Source of the DNA: Variovorax sp. PAMC26660
Lineage (GTDB): Bacteria > Pseudomonadota > Gammaproteobacteria > Burkholderiales > Burkholderiaceae_C
Direction: 5' to 3'
Assembly: GCF_014302995.1 (NCBI RefSeq)
Contig: NZ_CP060295.1
Coordinates: 3,463,501-3,527,500, forward strand
Length of the DNA: 64,000 nt
Shown here: positions 33,374 through 42,500 of the stretch, in pieces
Position numbering within the stretch: position 1 is the first letter of the stretch
Layout: every line of letters begins with the position of its first letter
The notes under the pieces: model-generated
Databases searched by the model: none
Told to the model about the DNA's origin: nothing
Seen by the model: the letters and a program-made list of their open reading frames with translations, nothing else
Made by a program: the position numbers and the translations under genes

Positions 33374-34609
33374 GTGATGTCCGCCGCCCCACGCATCGCC
33401 GCCGACAGGGCGGCTGCTTCCCACCCACATGCCGCACCGCCCTGGCGCGCCATCCTCGCGGGCTTCTGCGCCACGCTCGTCGGGCTTGGCCTGGCCCGCT
33501 TCGCCTACACGCCGTTGTTGCCGGCCATCATCGACGCGCACTGGTTCAGCGCCTCCGCCGCCACCTACCTCGGCGCGGCCAACCTCGTGGGTTATCTGAT
33601 CGGCGCACTGCTCGGCGGGCCGATGTCGGCGCGCTGGCCGGCGCGTGCCGTGCTGCGCGCGATGATGCTGGCCACGGCCGCTTCGCTGATCGCCTGTGCA
33701 TGGCCGATCGACTTCGCATGGTTCTTCGGCTGGCGCGTCGTCTCCGGCATTTCCGGCGGTGCGTTGATGGTGCTGGCCGCGCCCACCGTGCTCGCGCACA
33801 TGCCGCCCCGGCAGCGCGGGCTTGCCAGCGGAATGATCTTCGCGGGCATCGGCCTTGGCATTGCGGCATCGGGCACGCTCGTGCCTTTGCTGCTGCGCCA
33901 GGGCCTCGCGGCGACATGGATCGGGCTTGCCGTGCTCGCGTTGCTGCTCACCGTCGTCGCGTGGCACGGTTGGCCCGCCGCAGCGCCGGCGCATGCGGTC
34001 CACGCGGCGCATGCCACTGCCGCGCGGCCACCCGTCGCCAAGGGCGCGCTGCGCGCGCTGACCATGTCGTACGCGCTGAACGCAGCCGGCCTTGTGCCGC
34101 ACATGATCTTTCTCGTCGACTTCGTCGCGCGCGGGCTCGGGCAGGGCCTTGCGGTGGGCGCGCAGTACTGGGTGGTGTTCGGGCTGGGCGCCATCGTCGG
34201 CCCGGTGCTCAGTGGCTACCTGGCCGATCGCGTCGGATTCGGCCCCGCGCTGCGCATCGCCTTTGCCGTGCAGGCGGTGGCACTTGCGTTACCCGCTGCC
34301 GGCCTCATCGGGCACGGCGGGCTCATCGTGTCCAGCGCGGTGGTCGGCGCCTTCACGCCGGGCATCGTGCCGCTCGTGTTGGGTCGCGTGCAGGAGCTGC
34401 TTGCGCATCACCCGTCGCTGCAGAAGGCTGCCTGGAGCCGCGCGACCACAGGCTTCGCCGTGTTGCAGGCCAGCGCGGCCTACGGCATGTCGTGGCTGCT
34501 CGGGCATTCGGGCGGCAACTACGCCTTGCTCTTCGCCCTGGGCTGCGGTGCCATCGTGCTCGCGCTGCTCACAGACCTTGTGGCCAGCGGGGTCCGCCGC
34601 GTTGGGTGA
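33374..34609 (+). CDS. YbfB/YjiJ-family MFS transporter
   Basis: A 411-residue twelve-helix transporter. GLGLARFAYTPLLPAII in helix 1 is the YbfB/YjiJ signature. Its function is not established in any organism that I can cite. A GGAGA site precedes the ATG. It is divergent from the LysR gene, whose regulator is its probable controller. Confidence 0.85.
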   Translation: MMSAAPRIAADRAAASHPHAAPPWRAILAGFCATLVGLGLARFAYTPLLPAIIDAHWFSASAATYLGAANLVGYLIGALLGGPMSARWPARAVLRAMMLATAASLIACAWPIDFAWFFGWRVVSGISGGALMVLAAPTVLAHMPPRQRGLASGMIFAGIGLGIAASGTLVPLLLRQGLAATWIGLAVLALLLTVVAWHGWPAAAPAHAVHAAHATAARPPVAKGALRALTMSYALNAAGLVPHMIFLVDFVARGLGQGLAVGAQYWVVFGLGAIVGPVLSGYLADRVGFGPALRIAFAVQAVALALPAAGLIGHGGLIVSSAVVGAFTPGIVPLVLGRVQELLAHHPSLQKAAWSRATTGFAVLQASAAYGMSWLLGHSGGNYALLFALGCGAIVLALLTDLVASGVRRVG

Positions 34610-34616
34610 TTCGAAG

Positions 34617-34637
34617 GGCCGCATTTAAACTGCGGCC
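34617..34637 (+). promoter_or_regulatory. -10 box inside a hairpin abutting the next start codon
   Basis: GGCCGCA and TGCGGCC form a 7-bp stem that ends right at the ATG of the next gene. Within it, TAAACT (34626-34631) lies exactly six bases before the ATG, with TTGGGT (34602-34607) 18 bases upstream as a possible -35, so the following gene may be transcribed without a leader. The stem could also end the MFS transcript. Confidence 0.5.
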
Positions 34638-34991
34638 ATGAAAAGCACAGGGGAAGCCCAACGCCGCCTGCAGCCCGTCGTGGAGCTTCGGCAAGAAGGC
34701 GTGTCGTTCGCTTACTCCGTTCGTGCACCACGCTCGAAGGGCGTGATACCGCCCAGCTCTTACCAGGACCGTGGCTTTGCCACGCTCGCCGACTGCCTGA
34801 GCGATGTGGCGAAGGCGCTCGGTGGCGATTTCAAACGCATCTACGTGCGCCTCGACGGCCACTGCGTGGGCGAGCGCGACATTGCCGAGTTGCGCGAGGC
34901 ACCGGAAGAGGTCGCAGCCGCGCTGAAGTCGGCATGCGATGCGCTGGACGCGCAGGGCGGATTGCTGCCGGCTGACAGTCACTCCACGTAA
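34638..34991 (+). CDS. hypothetical protein
   Basis: A 117-residue soluble protein, not recognised. It starts basic, with an SPRSKGVIPPSSY-like loop near residue 30 and a helical C-terminal half (DIAELREAPEEVAAALKSACDAL). No ribosome site precedes it; a -10-like box six bases before the ATG suggests a leaderless message. Its end overlaps the convergent unknown gene by 13 bases. Confidence 0.55.
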   Translation: MKSTGEAQRRLQPVVELRQEGVSFAYSVRAPRSKGVIPPSSYQDRGFATLADCLSDVAKALGGDFKRIYVRLDGHCVGERDIAELREAPEEVAAALKSACDALDAQGGLLPADSHST

Positions 34992-35761
34992 CGCACCCAA
35001 AGATGCGTTCGGCCAGAGATGGCCTGGGTGACGGCATCGGCAAGTGCCTGCCGGTTCTCGTCGTCCGTGTTGTAGAGCGCGCACAGGTCCGCCGCAACGG
35101 CGTTGACCGTTTGCACATCCGGCGGCGTGGCACGCAGAAAACCCAGGTACGACGCGCCCACGCCCATCAGCTCATAGCCATGCGCGCTCGACAGATGGCG
35201 CGCCACCGCAAAGTTCAGCGCCGGGCCCAGGTCGCAACTGAAGTAGCCGTTGGGAAAGGCGGCCAGCGCTTCATGTGGGTGTTCGACCGGCACGACCAGC
35301 GCCGACAAGGGTTGGTCGAGCAGCGACACCGGATCGTTCTGGTAGCCGATCCACTCCTGCAGCCCTTCATCGTCCAGCGTGAGCCCGTGCGCGCAGGCAT
35401 CGTCGAACGAGACTGTTGCCGTCAGCTTTCTGAAGTTGTGCAGGCAGATCGCGAACTCGGCCTTCGTGCTCAGGTAGCCCAGGTATTCGCCGTCTTTGAA
35501 GCACTCCGCGGGCAAGCCCGTGATGTCGAAGCCCGTGGTGCTGTCCAGATCCAGGCTCATGCGAGCGTGGCCCGAGGTGTAACGCGCCTGCGGGAAATCG
35601 TCGAGCGAGAAGAGCGGCCTGAAGCCGGGATGGTCTGCGGCAATGCGCCGATACGCCGCAGCCAGATCGGCGAGGCTGGAGACATCGCTCAACCGGTATT
35701 CATCGCACAACCCGCCGGAGGGATTCGCGTTCGAGGTGCTGCCGCAAAACTTCATGTCCAT
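34979..35761 (-). CDS. hypothetical protein
   Basis: A 260-residue soluble protein. It has no signal peptide despite several Cys near the start (MDMKFCGSTSN, GGLCDEY). Segments such as SVSFDDACAHGL-like and LWVRYVE at the C-terminus do not bring a family to mind. Two start codons (35761 and 35755) are equally possible. It lies 96 bases after the luciferase-like gene on the same strand and may be transcribed with it. Confidence 0.55.
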   Translation of the reverse strand: MDMKFCGSTSNANPSGGLCDEYRLSDVSSLADLAAAYRRIAADHPGFRPLFSLDDFPQARYTSGHARMSLDLDSTTGFDITGLPAECFKDGEYLGYLSTKAEFAICLHNFRKLTATVSFDDACAHGLTLDDEGLQEWIGYQNDPVSLLDQPLSALVVPVEHPHEALAAFPNGYFSCDLGPALNFAVARHLSSAHGYELMGVGASYLGFLRATPPDVQTVNAVAADLCALYNTDDENRQALADAVTQAISGRTHLWVRYVE

Positions 35762-35857
35762 CGAGTGGTTCCCATGGGGTGTGGCCGGTGATGGTCGCAC
35801 ACCGCCCCCCCGGCAACCGATCGCCCGAAGCTGTGGGCAAAACCCTGCCAACTCCGT

Positions 35858-36844
35858 TCAGGCCAGCACGGCGTCGTCTTCTTCGGGCTGGCGAATGCCT
35901 GCGTCCGCATGGAACACCGGCAGCACGAACTGCCCGATTTCTTCCATCGTTTCGCCCAGCGGGCGCCGGTTGCGCCGCAGATGCAGGCCCACGTGCTGCA
36001 CGCCGGATGCATGCAGCGCAGCCAGTTCCCGCACCAGCGCATGCCGCCCCATGCGGCCACCGAAGCGATAGCGCTCCAGCGGCGTATTCGCATCGTCCGC
36101 CAGGTCGAGGTGAATGAAGCTCATGTAAGGCTTGCCGTCGCCAGCCACCGCACGCCATTGCGCCGAACGCCGCGCATGGTCTTCCGGCGTGCCGGGGTAG
36201 GTGAGGCAACCGTCCATGTGCGCGCCGATCCAGTCGGGCGTTTGCTGCGCGAGGCCGGCCACCAGCAGGGGCAGAGGGTTCTGCGGACGCGGCAACAGCT
36301 CGATGCCTTCAGGCAACGTCGCTGCACCCCAGTCGCGCACCATCGCCACCTGCTCGCGAAAGCGCTCGCCGCGCGTGGCGTAGTCGCGCTCGAAGATCGG
36401 GTACTCCACAGGCCGGTCGCCGCTGGCCACGCCCAGCATCAGTCGGCCGTTGCTCAGGTGGTCGACCGTGGCGGCCGACTTCAGCGTGAGCACCGGTTCG
36501 CGCAGCGGCAACACCACGGCGGCGGTGCCGAGCAATATGCGCTCGGTCACGCCCGCCAGATAGCCGAGGTAGCTGAACACCTCGAAGACTTGCGCGGCAT
36601 CGCCGAAGGCCGGGTCGTACAGCGGTACGTCGCGCGCCCACAGCGCACGAAAGCCCAGCGTGTCGGCCAGCTTCGCGAGGCGGGCGTGCTGCGCGATGTC
36701 GGGCACGCCGAAGGGCCGGCCCGCAGCGCGGCGTGCGGTGTCGCCCGAAGGCGACCAGTCGTTGTCCAGCGGTAGTTCGAGCCCGATGCTCGGGCCGCTG
36801 CCGTTGGTGGCAACGAGCCGTTCAAGCGAAGTGGCGTGGCTCAT
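35858..36844 (-). CDS. luciferase-like (LLM class) flavin oxidoreductase
   Basis: A 328-residue TIM-barrel enzyme of the bacterial luciferase superfamily, using reduced FMN or F420-type cofactors for monooxygenation. GFRALWARDVPLYDP and LSNGRLMLGVASGD are characteristic strands. Its start overlaps the MoaF-like gene by four bases. The operon (exporter, aldo/keto reductase, MoaF-like protein, LLM enzyme) suggests electrophile or xenobiotic processing. Confidence 0.87.
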   Translation of the reverse strand: MSHATSLERLVATNGSGPSIGLELPLDNDWSPSGDTARRAAGRPFGVPDIAQHARLAKLADTLGFRALWARDVPLYDPAFGDAAQVFEVFSYLGYLAGVTERILLGTAAVVLPLREPVLTLKSAATVDHLSNGRLMLGVASGDRPVEYPIFERDYATRGERFREQVAMVRDWGAATLPEGIELLPRPQNPLPLLVAGLAQQTPDWIGAHMDGCLTYPGTPEDHARRSAQWRAVAGDGKPYMSFIHLDLADDANTPLERYRFGGRMGRHALVRELAALHASGVQHVGLHLRRNRRPLGETMEEIGQFVLPVFHADAGIRQPEEDDAVLA

Positions 36845-37176
36845 GGCGCAGTCACCTCACGCAGCGTGCCCGCCATGCGCACGAAGTCATGCCCGGCCGT
36901 CGTGTAGTAAGAGCGCGAGTGGCCGCCTGCGAAGTCGTCGACGTGCACCACCGTGCCCTTGTCGGCCTCCTGCCACGAAAGCGCATAGAGCCCGGGGCCG
37001 ATCTGCTCGGCCTGGTAGCGCACCTCGGCCGTCGCGCCCTTGAACGGGCCGGCCGTGACTTCATAGCGCATCGTCTGGCCGTCGGCCGCGTAGATGTTCG
37101 GCGCGGTCATCGTCTCGCCGTACCGCACTTCGTAAGTGCGGCCGACGAACGCTGGCAGTGTCTTGTCGTCGTTCAT
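36841..37176 (-). CDS. MoaF-like small beta-barrel protein
   Basis: A 111-residue protein, mostly beta strands, resembling the MoaF/phenolic-acid-decarboxylase-type calycin fold (RYEVTAGPFKGATAEVRYQ and LYALSWQEADKGTVVHVDD, each read in parts). Such proteins bind small aromatic or catechol-like ligands; a catalytic role is uncertain. It sits 15 bases after dkgB and overlaps the LLM gene by four bases, so all are in one operon. Confidence 0.65.
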   Translation of the reverse strand: MNDDKTLPAFVGRTYEVRYGETMTAPNIYAADGQTMRYEVTAGPFKGATAEVRYQAEQIGPGLYALSWQEADKGTVVHVDDFAGGHSRSYYTTAGHDFVRMAGTLREVTAP

Positions 37177-37191
37177 CGCGTGGCCAATCGA

Positions 37192-38013
37192 TCAGTCCCA
37201 CGCCGGCGACAGGCCGGCCGGGTCGGTAAGCCGCTCATTGCGGTCGAGCGCCGCCATCTGCGCCATCTCTGCATCTGTCAGCTTCAGTTGCTGCGCCTTC
37301 AGGTTGCCTTCGAGGTTCGCGCGCTTGGTGGACGACGGAATCACCGCGTAGCCCAACTGCATCGCCCAGGCCAGCGTGACCTGCGCAGTGGTCGCGTTGT
37401 GCGCCTTGGCAATCGCCCCGATCACCGGGTCGGCAATCACCTTGCCGTAGGCCAGCGTCATGTACGAGGTGATGTGGATGCCCTGGCTCTTTGCGAACTC
37501 CGCCACCTTGCGGTTCTGCAGGTACGGGTGCAGCTCGATCTGGTTGGTGGCGATGTTCTCTGCGCCCACGGCCGCAATCGCTTCCTTCATCAGCGCGATG
37601 TTGAAGTTCGACACGCCGATCTGCTTGGTGAGCCCCTGCGCCTTGGCTTCGGCCAGCGCGCCCATGAACTCGGCCACAGGCACGGCGTTGCCGGGCGAAG
37701 GCCAGTGGATCAGCGTCAGGTCGACGTGATCGGTGCGCAGCTTGGCGAGGCTGTCTTTCAGGCTAGTCACCAGCTTGTCTTTGGCGTAGTTGTCCGTCCA
37801 GATCTTGGTGGTGATGAACAGGTCTTTGCGCGCCACGCCGCTTTCGGCGATCGCCTGGCCCACCTCGGCTTCGTTGCCGTAGATCTGCGCCGTATCGATC
37901 ACGCGGTAGCCCACGTCGAGGCCGTTCTTCACCGAGTCGATCACCACCTGGCCCTTCAGGCGGAAGGTGCCGAGGCCGAAGGCAGGAATGGTGCTGATGT
38001 TGTTCGTTGTCAT
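37192..38013 (-). CDS. dkgB: aldo/keto reductase, 2,5-diketo-D-gluconate reductase B type
   Basis: A 273-residue NADPH-dependent reductase. The catalytic tetrad is visible: Asp in [11 protein letters not shown] with Tyr, Lys in TTKIW and His in [14 protein letters not shown] is the family signature, and [14 protein letters not shown] binds the cofactor phosphate. It reduces aldehydes and diketo sugars, and often serves detoxification of reactive aldehydes. It starts 50 bases after the MFS gene. Confidence 0.87.
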   Translation of the reverse strand: MTTNNISTIPAFGLGTFRLKGQVVIDSVKNGLDVGYRVIDTAQIYGNEAEVGQAIAESGVARKDLFITTKIWTDNYAKDKLVTSLKDSLAKLRTDHVDLTLIHWPSPGNAVPVAEFMGALAEAKAQGLTKQIGVSNFNIALMKEAIAAVGAENIATNQIELHPYLQNRKVAEFAKSQGIHITSYMTLAYGKVIADPVIGAIAKAHNATTAQVTLAWAMQLGYAVIPSSTKRANLEGNLKAQQLKLTDAEMAQMAALDRNERLTDPAGLSPAWD

Positions 38014-38063
38014 GGTGTTGTCCTGTGTGCGTTGAAAAGAAGAGAAAAAGAAAAGAAATCAGC

Positions 38064-39266
38064 TCAGTGGCCGACCGGCACCGGCCCCGAAGCGCGAACC
38101 GGAATGCCGGCCCGGCGGTCCAGCACGCCGCTCCAGTGCGTGAGGCCCAGCGACACCAGCACCACCAGTGCGCCGATCCAGGGCGTGTGCATCAGGCCCA
38201 GGTGCGTCACGATCAGGCCGCCGGCCCAGGCTGCGAGCGCAATGCCCAGGTTGAAGGCCGCGATGTTCAGGCCCGAGGCCACGTCCACCGCCTGCGGCGT
38301 GAAGCGTTCGGCCTGCTTCACCACATACACCTGCAGGCCCGGCACGTTGCCGAAGGCCACCGCGCCCCACATCAGCACCGCCACCAGTGCCAGCCACTTG
38401 TGCGGCGCCGCGAAGTTGAAGATCAACAAGACAGCGGCCAGCAGCGCAAAGATGATCTTGAGCGCCGGAATCGGCCCCATGCGGTCGGCCAGCTTGCCGC
38501 CCCAGATGTTGCCCGCCGCCACCGACACGCCGTACACCAGCATCACCCAGCCCACCGAACTGGCACTGAAGCCCGACACGTCCGTCAGGATCGGCGCAAG
38601 AAACGTGAACGGAATGAACGAGCCGCCGTAGCCAATCGCCGTCTTGGCATACACCAGCAACAGGCGCGGCTCGGCCAGCACCTTGGCCTGCTGCGCGAGC
38701 GAGGCCGGCGGCGTGTGGCGGATGTTGTTGGGAACAAAGATCCAGCTACCGATGAAGGCGACGACGCCCAGCGCCGACACAGCCAGGAAAGTCTCGCGCC
38801 AGCCGAAGTGCTGCCCGATGAACGTGCCCAGCGGCACACCCGTGACCAGCGCCACCGTGAGCCCGGTGAACATGATCGCGATGGCACTCGCGGCTTTTTC
38901 CTTCGGCACGAGGCCCGTGGCGATGGTCGAGCCGATCGAGAAGAACACGCCGTGCGCCAGGCCCGTGAGGATGCGCGCCGCTACCAGCGATTCATAGCTC
39001 GGTGCCTTCCACGCCAGCAGATTGCCGAGCGTGAACAGCGCCATCAGCCCGAGCAGCAGCGCCTTGCGCGGCAGCTTGCCCGTGAGGGCGGTGAGCACCG
39101 GCGCGCCGATGGCGACGCCCAGCGCGTAGAGGCTGACCAGCAGGCCGGCCGAGGGAAGGCTGATGGCGAGGTCAGCAGCGACCGTGGGGATGAGGCCAAC
39201 GATGACGAACTCGGTCGTCCCGATGGCGAAGGCGCTGAGGGTCAGCGCGAGTAAGGCGATTGGCAT
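38064..39266 (-). CDS. AraJ/YdhP-type DHA1 MFS exporter
   Basis: A 400-residue twelve-helix exporter. GTTEFVIVGLIPTVAADL in helix 1 and RILTGLAHGVFFSIGSTIA in helix 4 are hallmarks of the AraJ/YdhP/chloramphenicol-resistance branch. AAGGAG precedes the chosen ATG; a longer frame upstream crosses the start of the AT-rich insert. It heads the leftward operon with dkgB. Confidence 0.88.
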   Translation of the reverse strand: MPIALLALTLSAFAIGTTEFVIVGLIPTVAADLAISLPSAGLLVSLYALGVAIGAPVLTALTGKLPRKALLLGLMALFTLGNLLAWKAPSYESLVAARILTGLAHGVFFSIGSTIATGLVPKEKAASAIAIMFTGLTVALVTGVPLGTFIGQHFGWRETFLAVSALGVVAFIGSWIFVPNNIRHTPPASLAQQAKVLAEPRLLLVYAKTAIGYGGSFIPFTFLAPILTDVSGFSASSVGWVMLVYGVSVAAGNIWGGKLADRMGPIPALKIIFALLAAVLLIFNFAAPHKWLALVAVLMWGAVAFGNVPGLQVYVVKQAERFTPQAVDVASGLNIAAFNLGIALAAWAGGLIVTHLGLMHTPWIGALVVLVSLGLTHWSGVLDRRAGIPVRASGPVPVGH

Positions 39267-39280
39267 GAGAGCACTCCTTC

Positions 39281-39535
39281 TTGGATGTAGAGGAGTGTCT
39301 TGCGGATACCTTTGCGGATAAATGGGAGATATGGCAGAAGATAGTTGCTGAAAAATCAACAAATGAACAGAAAAATCACCTCGTTCGAGACCTCTGTCAA
39401 TTTGAAGAATCGACACTGACCTGTCGGGTTCTCCATGACGGCGTTGTTTCTACGGAGCAATTCCTGGTCGAGAAAAAGCGTGACCGTGCACCGCACCCGA
39501 AGCCCGAAGAAGAGCCGCTCGCCAGAACTGATTGA
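39281..39535 (+). CDS. possible small gene or gene remnant at the edge of the AT-rich insert
   Basis: An open frame of 84 codons with sensible protein composition (LCQFEESTLTCRVLHDG, ending in KPEEEPLARTD). It has no ribosome site and begins 15 bases from the divergent MFS start, so the true start may be later or lost. Composition is intermediate between the chromosome and the insert. It could be a real small gene, or the 3' end of a gene cut off when the insert arrived. I do not recognise it. Confidence 0.3.
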   Translation: MDVEECLADTFADKWEIWQKIVAEKSTNEQKNHLVRDLCQFEESTLTCRVLHDGVVSTEQFLVEKKRDRAPHPKPEEEPLARTD

Positions 39536-42500
39536 TGATCAAGACATTGCAATCGAAAGTTCAAAAAGACATTGCTCAGCTGTAACATGCTGTCAAAATC
39601 ACTTACGCATTTAATTTAAGCGAGGCAAGATGACTGAAGGCGCTGATCAAATTTCGTGGCTGCATTTGAGCGATTTGCACGCCGGCCAAGCCAATCAAGA
39701 TTGGCTTTGGCCTACTTTGCAAACCAGATTTTACGAGGACTTGCGTCGAGTCCACCCTCGCGTGGGCCGAATTGATCTTGTAATTTTTTCTGGCGACTTA
39801 ACGCAAAGCGGAAGCAAGGAGGATTTTGCGGTTCTCCGAAAAATCTTGGAACGACTTTGGCAAGAGTTTAATTATCTAGGAAGTAACCCAAAACTTTTCA
39901 TTGTTCCCGGAAATCATGATTTAACTAGACCGCAAAAATTTGATGCCAATGCACTTGCTGTCAAATCGTGGTGGACAAACTCTGATGTGAAAGAGGCGTT
40001 TTGGGCTGACGCAGAAAATCCACTTCGAAAATTTGTTGATGGAATGTTTGTTAATTATCAAGAATTTAGACGTGAGCTAGCCGAAAGCGAAATTCCAATT
40101 TGTGAAACAACAGATGGAGAAATTCCCGGAGACGTCTCCAGTGTGGTTCACGCTGGAAATTTCAGACTTGGACTCGTTGGTTTAAATTCCTCATTTTTGC
40201 ATTTCTTTGATGACCAAAAAAATAAACATTTGGATTTGGACCCACGTCAGCTCCTGAGTGTGACGGGTTGGAATCCAGATGAATGGTGTAGAGAAAATGA
40301 TGTCAATTTTCTTGTCACACATCACCCATCAGATTGGTTGCACGATAAAGCAAGCTTGCATTTTCAAGCGGAGATTAACCCTCCCGGTAGATTTGCGGCT
40401 CATTTGTATGGGCATATGCACGATCCCGCGATAAGAGGTGCCAGAAGTGGCGGAAGTGCGGAGAGGAAAACCGTGCAAGCGGCTTCTCTATTCGGGTTGA
40501 GAAAAATCGAAGGAACAACCTTCGACCGTATTCATGGGTACTGTGCCGCAAAAATAATAACGACTGCCAATTCGGCGACCATCAAGTTTTGGCCACGAAT
40601 CGACAAAGTTGTAGATTCGGCAGTTAGGCGTTTTGTACCCGATGATCGTTTTGATCTAGAAGAGGAGAATTTCTTTGCGGTTAATCTTAAAAGAAGCAGC
40701 AACAAAGAGAATCCAAATAATCTGACTGTTGCGGCAGAAGTTATTGCATTTAGAGAAGCGAGCGAAGAGGCTGCACGTGAGGTATCCAAGCGTCCTACTC
40801 AAAGTTTTTCTCATCAATTAAAACCAGCGCCGCAGCATCTAGGGGTCAGAAGGCTCGAGCAAAAGCAGCTTCGGCGGGCAATGGAAGGTGATCGAAAAGC
40901 TTGGCTAGTTTCGGATTGGAACTCGGGAACAGAAGAGTTCGTATGGTCCGTTTTCAGTGCCCTGTCAGATGAGCTGCCTTTAACGTATCGATTTAGTCTT
41001 CAAGAATACGATGGTCGAGAAGGGTTTTTTTCAAAATTCTCACTCGAAGCTGGACGGAGTTTTCAAGAATTTGCCAAATCAGTGTTTGGCCCGAAAAAGG
41101 TTTTACTCCTATTGGATGATGCGCCAGTTAGTCGTTCGATTAATTCGGAGACTTCTGCGTATGAAGTCGAATTGGAGAGTATTATTGAAGCATTTAGAGA
41201 TTATTGTCCTAATAGCTTGGTGCTTCTAATTTCACGTCAGCGGCCAACCTCTTCAAATATTCCAGTCGTGGAGTTGCCGCCGTTGGAGGAGCCTGATGTT
41301 CGGGCCTATGTTTTACAGTCAGATAACGGTGGTGCGAAGTATTCGGCAACCTCCGCGGTAAGCGATATTTATCGCCTCACTGAAGGTATGCCTGTTGAAA
41401 TTGACTCTTTACTCAAGCAGCTTGAATATATATCGCTCGCAGAACTTATAGAGGCGCGACTCAATAGCCCGCAGAATGATGCAAATGGCGAGATGCCCGT
41501 GGCTATTTTTTCGACCGCCATTAATGAGCTGCACTTGTCGGAAGATCCGCTGCTTCAACGATCTTTTAATTTGCTAAAAGCTCTTGCCGTTTTGCCGTAC
41601 GGTGAAACACTTGCACGCATTCGCCGATTCAACAGTCAACAACCTTTTCATCCTGCTCATGCGGCGACCCTTGCTGATCGGGGACTTATTGAAGTAATGC
41701 CTGTTGTGCCGACCTTGAAGACCAGTTTGCTTGGTAGCCCTCAAAGCCCGAAGCTTCATGTTAAAAAAGCAATTCGCGAGCAAATTTATTCGACGCTTCT
41801 TGCTCCGGAGATATACGAGCTCAATCGCCGAGCGGCGTCAATTTATTTTGGAGAAGATTGGATTCAAGGGCAGCCGAAAAATATTAAAACAACAGATATC
41901 GTGGCAGCGCTAGGAGGAGGTGGATTGGGAAATCCACATGCGATTATAAATGCGCTATTTCAGCAAGCAGTTGAGCCGGGGGACGCTAGTAAGCTTAAAA
42001 AAATAGTCCAACTCGCGAGATTGTTCATAGTTGATTTGGAGCGGGGAAATAATTTCAGAAGCACTGTGACTGCGTGCCAGGATTTTTTGCGCCTAATACC
42101 TGCTGATTCAGAAGTTCATACTGCGGATAGAAATTGGTTTAGCTTCAAGCTCGCGGCGTCATTGCGAATGCTCAATGACCGGAGTAGTGCCACTGATATT
42201 TTTGCCACGTTAAATTTAGAGGATTTTGATAAGACAACTAAACGCCGAATTCTCATTAATTGGGCTCTTGCGGAGGAGCATAACGACGCGAGACAGGCGA
42301 AGGAGTTGGCGGAGAAAATAATATCTTTGGGGAAGGCTACGTTTCAGGCAATGGAGGCGCAAGCGCTAATTCTTCGGTTAAGTCCTGAAGATCCAGAGCG
42401 ATTTAATAAGCTAAAGGCTATTGAAAAGAAAGCGCGCGGCAGAAAAGCATTTACCGCCGCCAATAATATCGCGATGTTCTTGAGTGCGAATGGCAATCTC

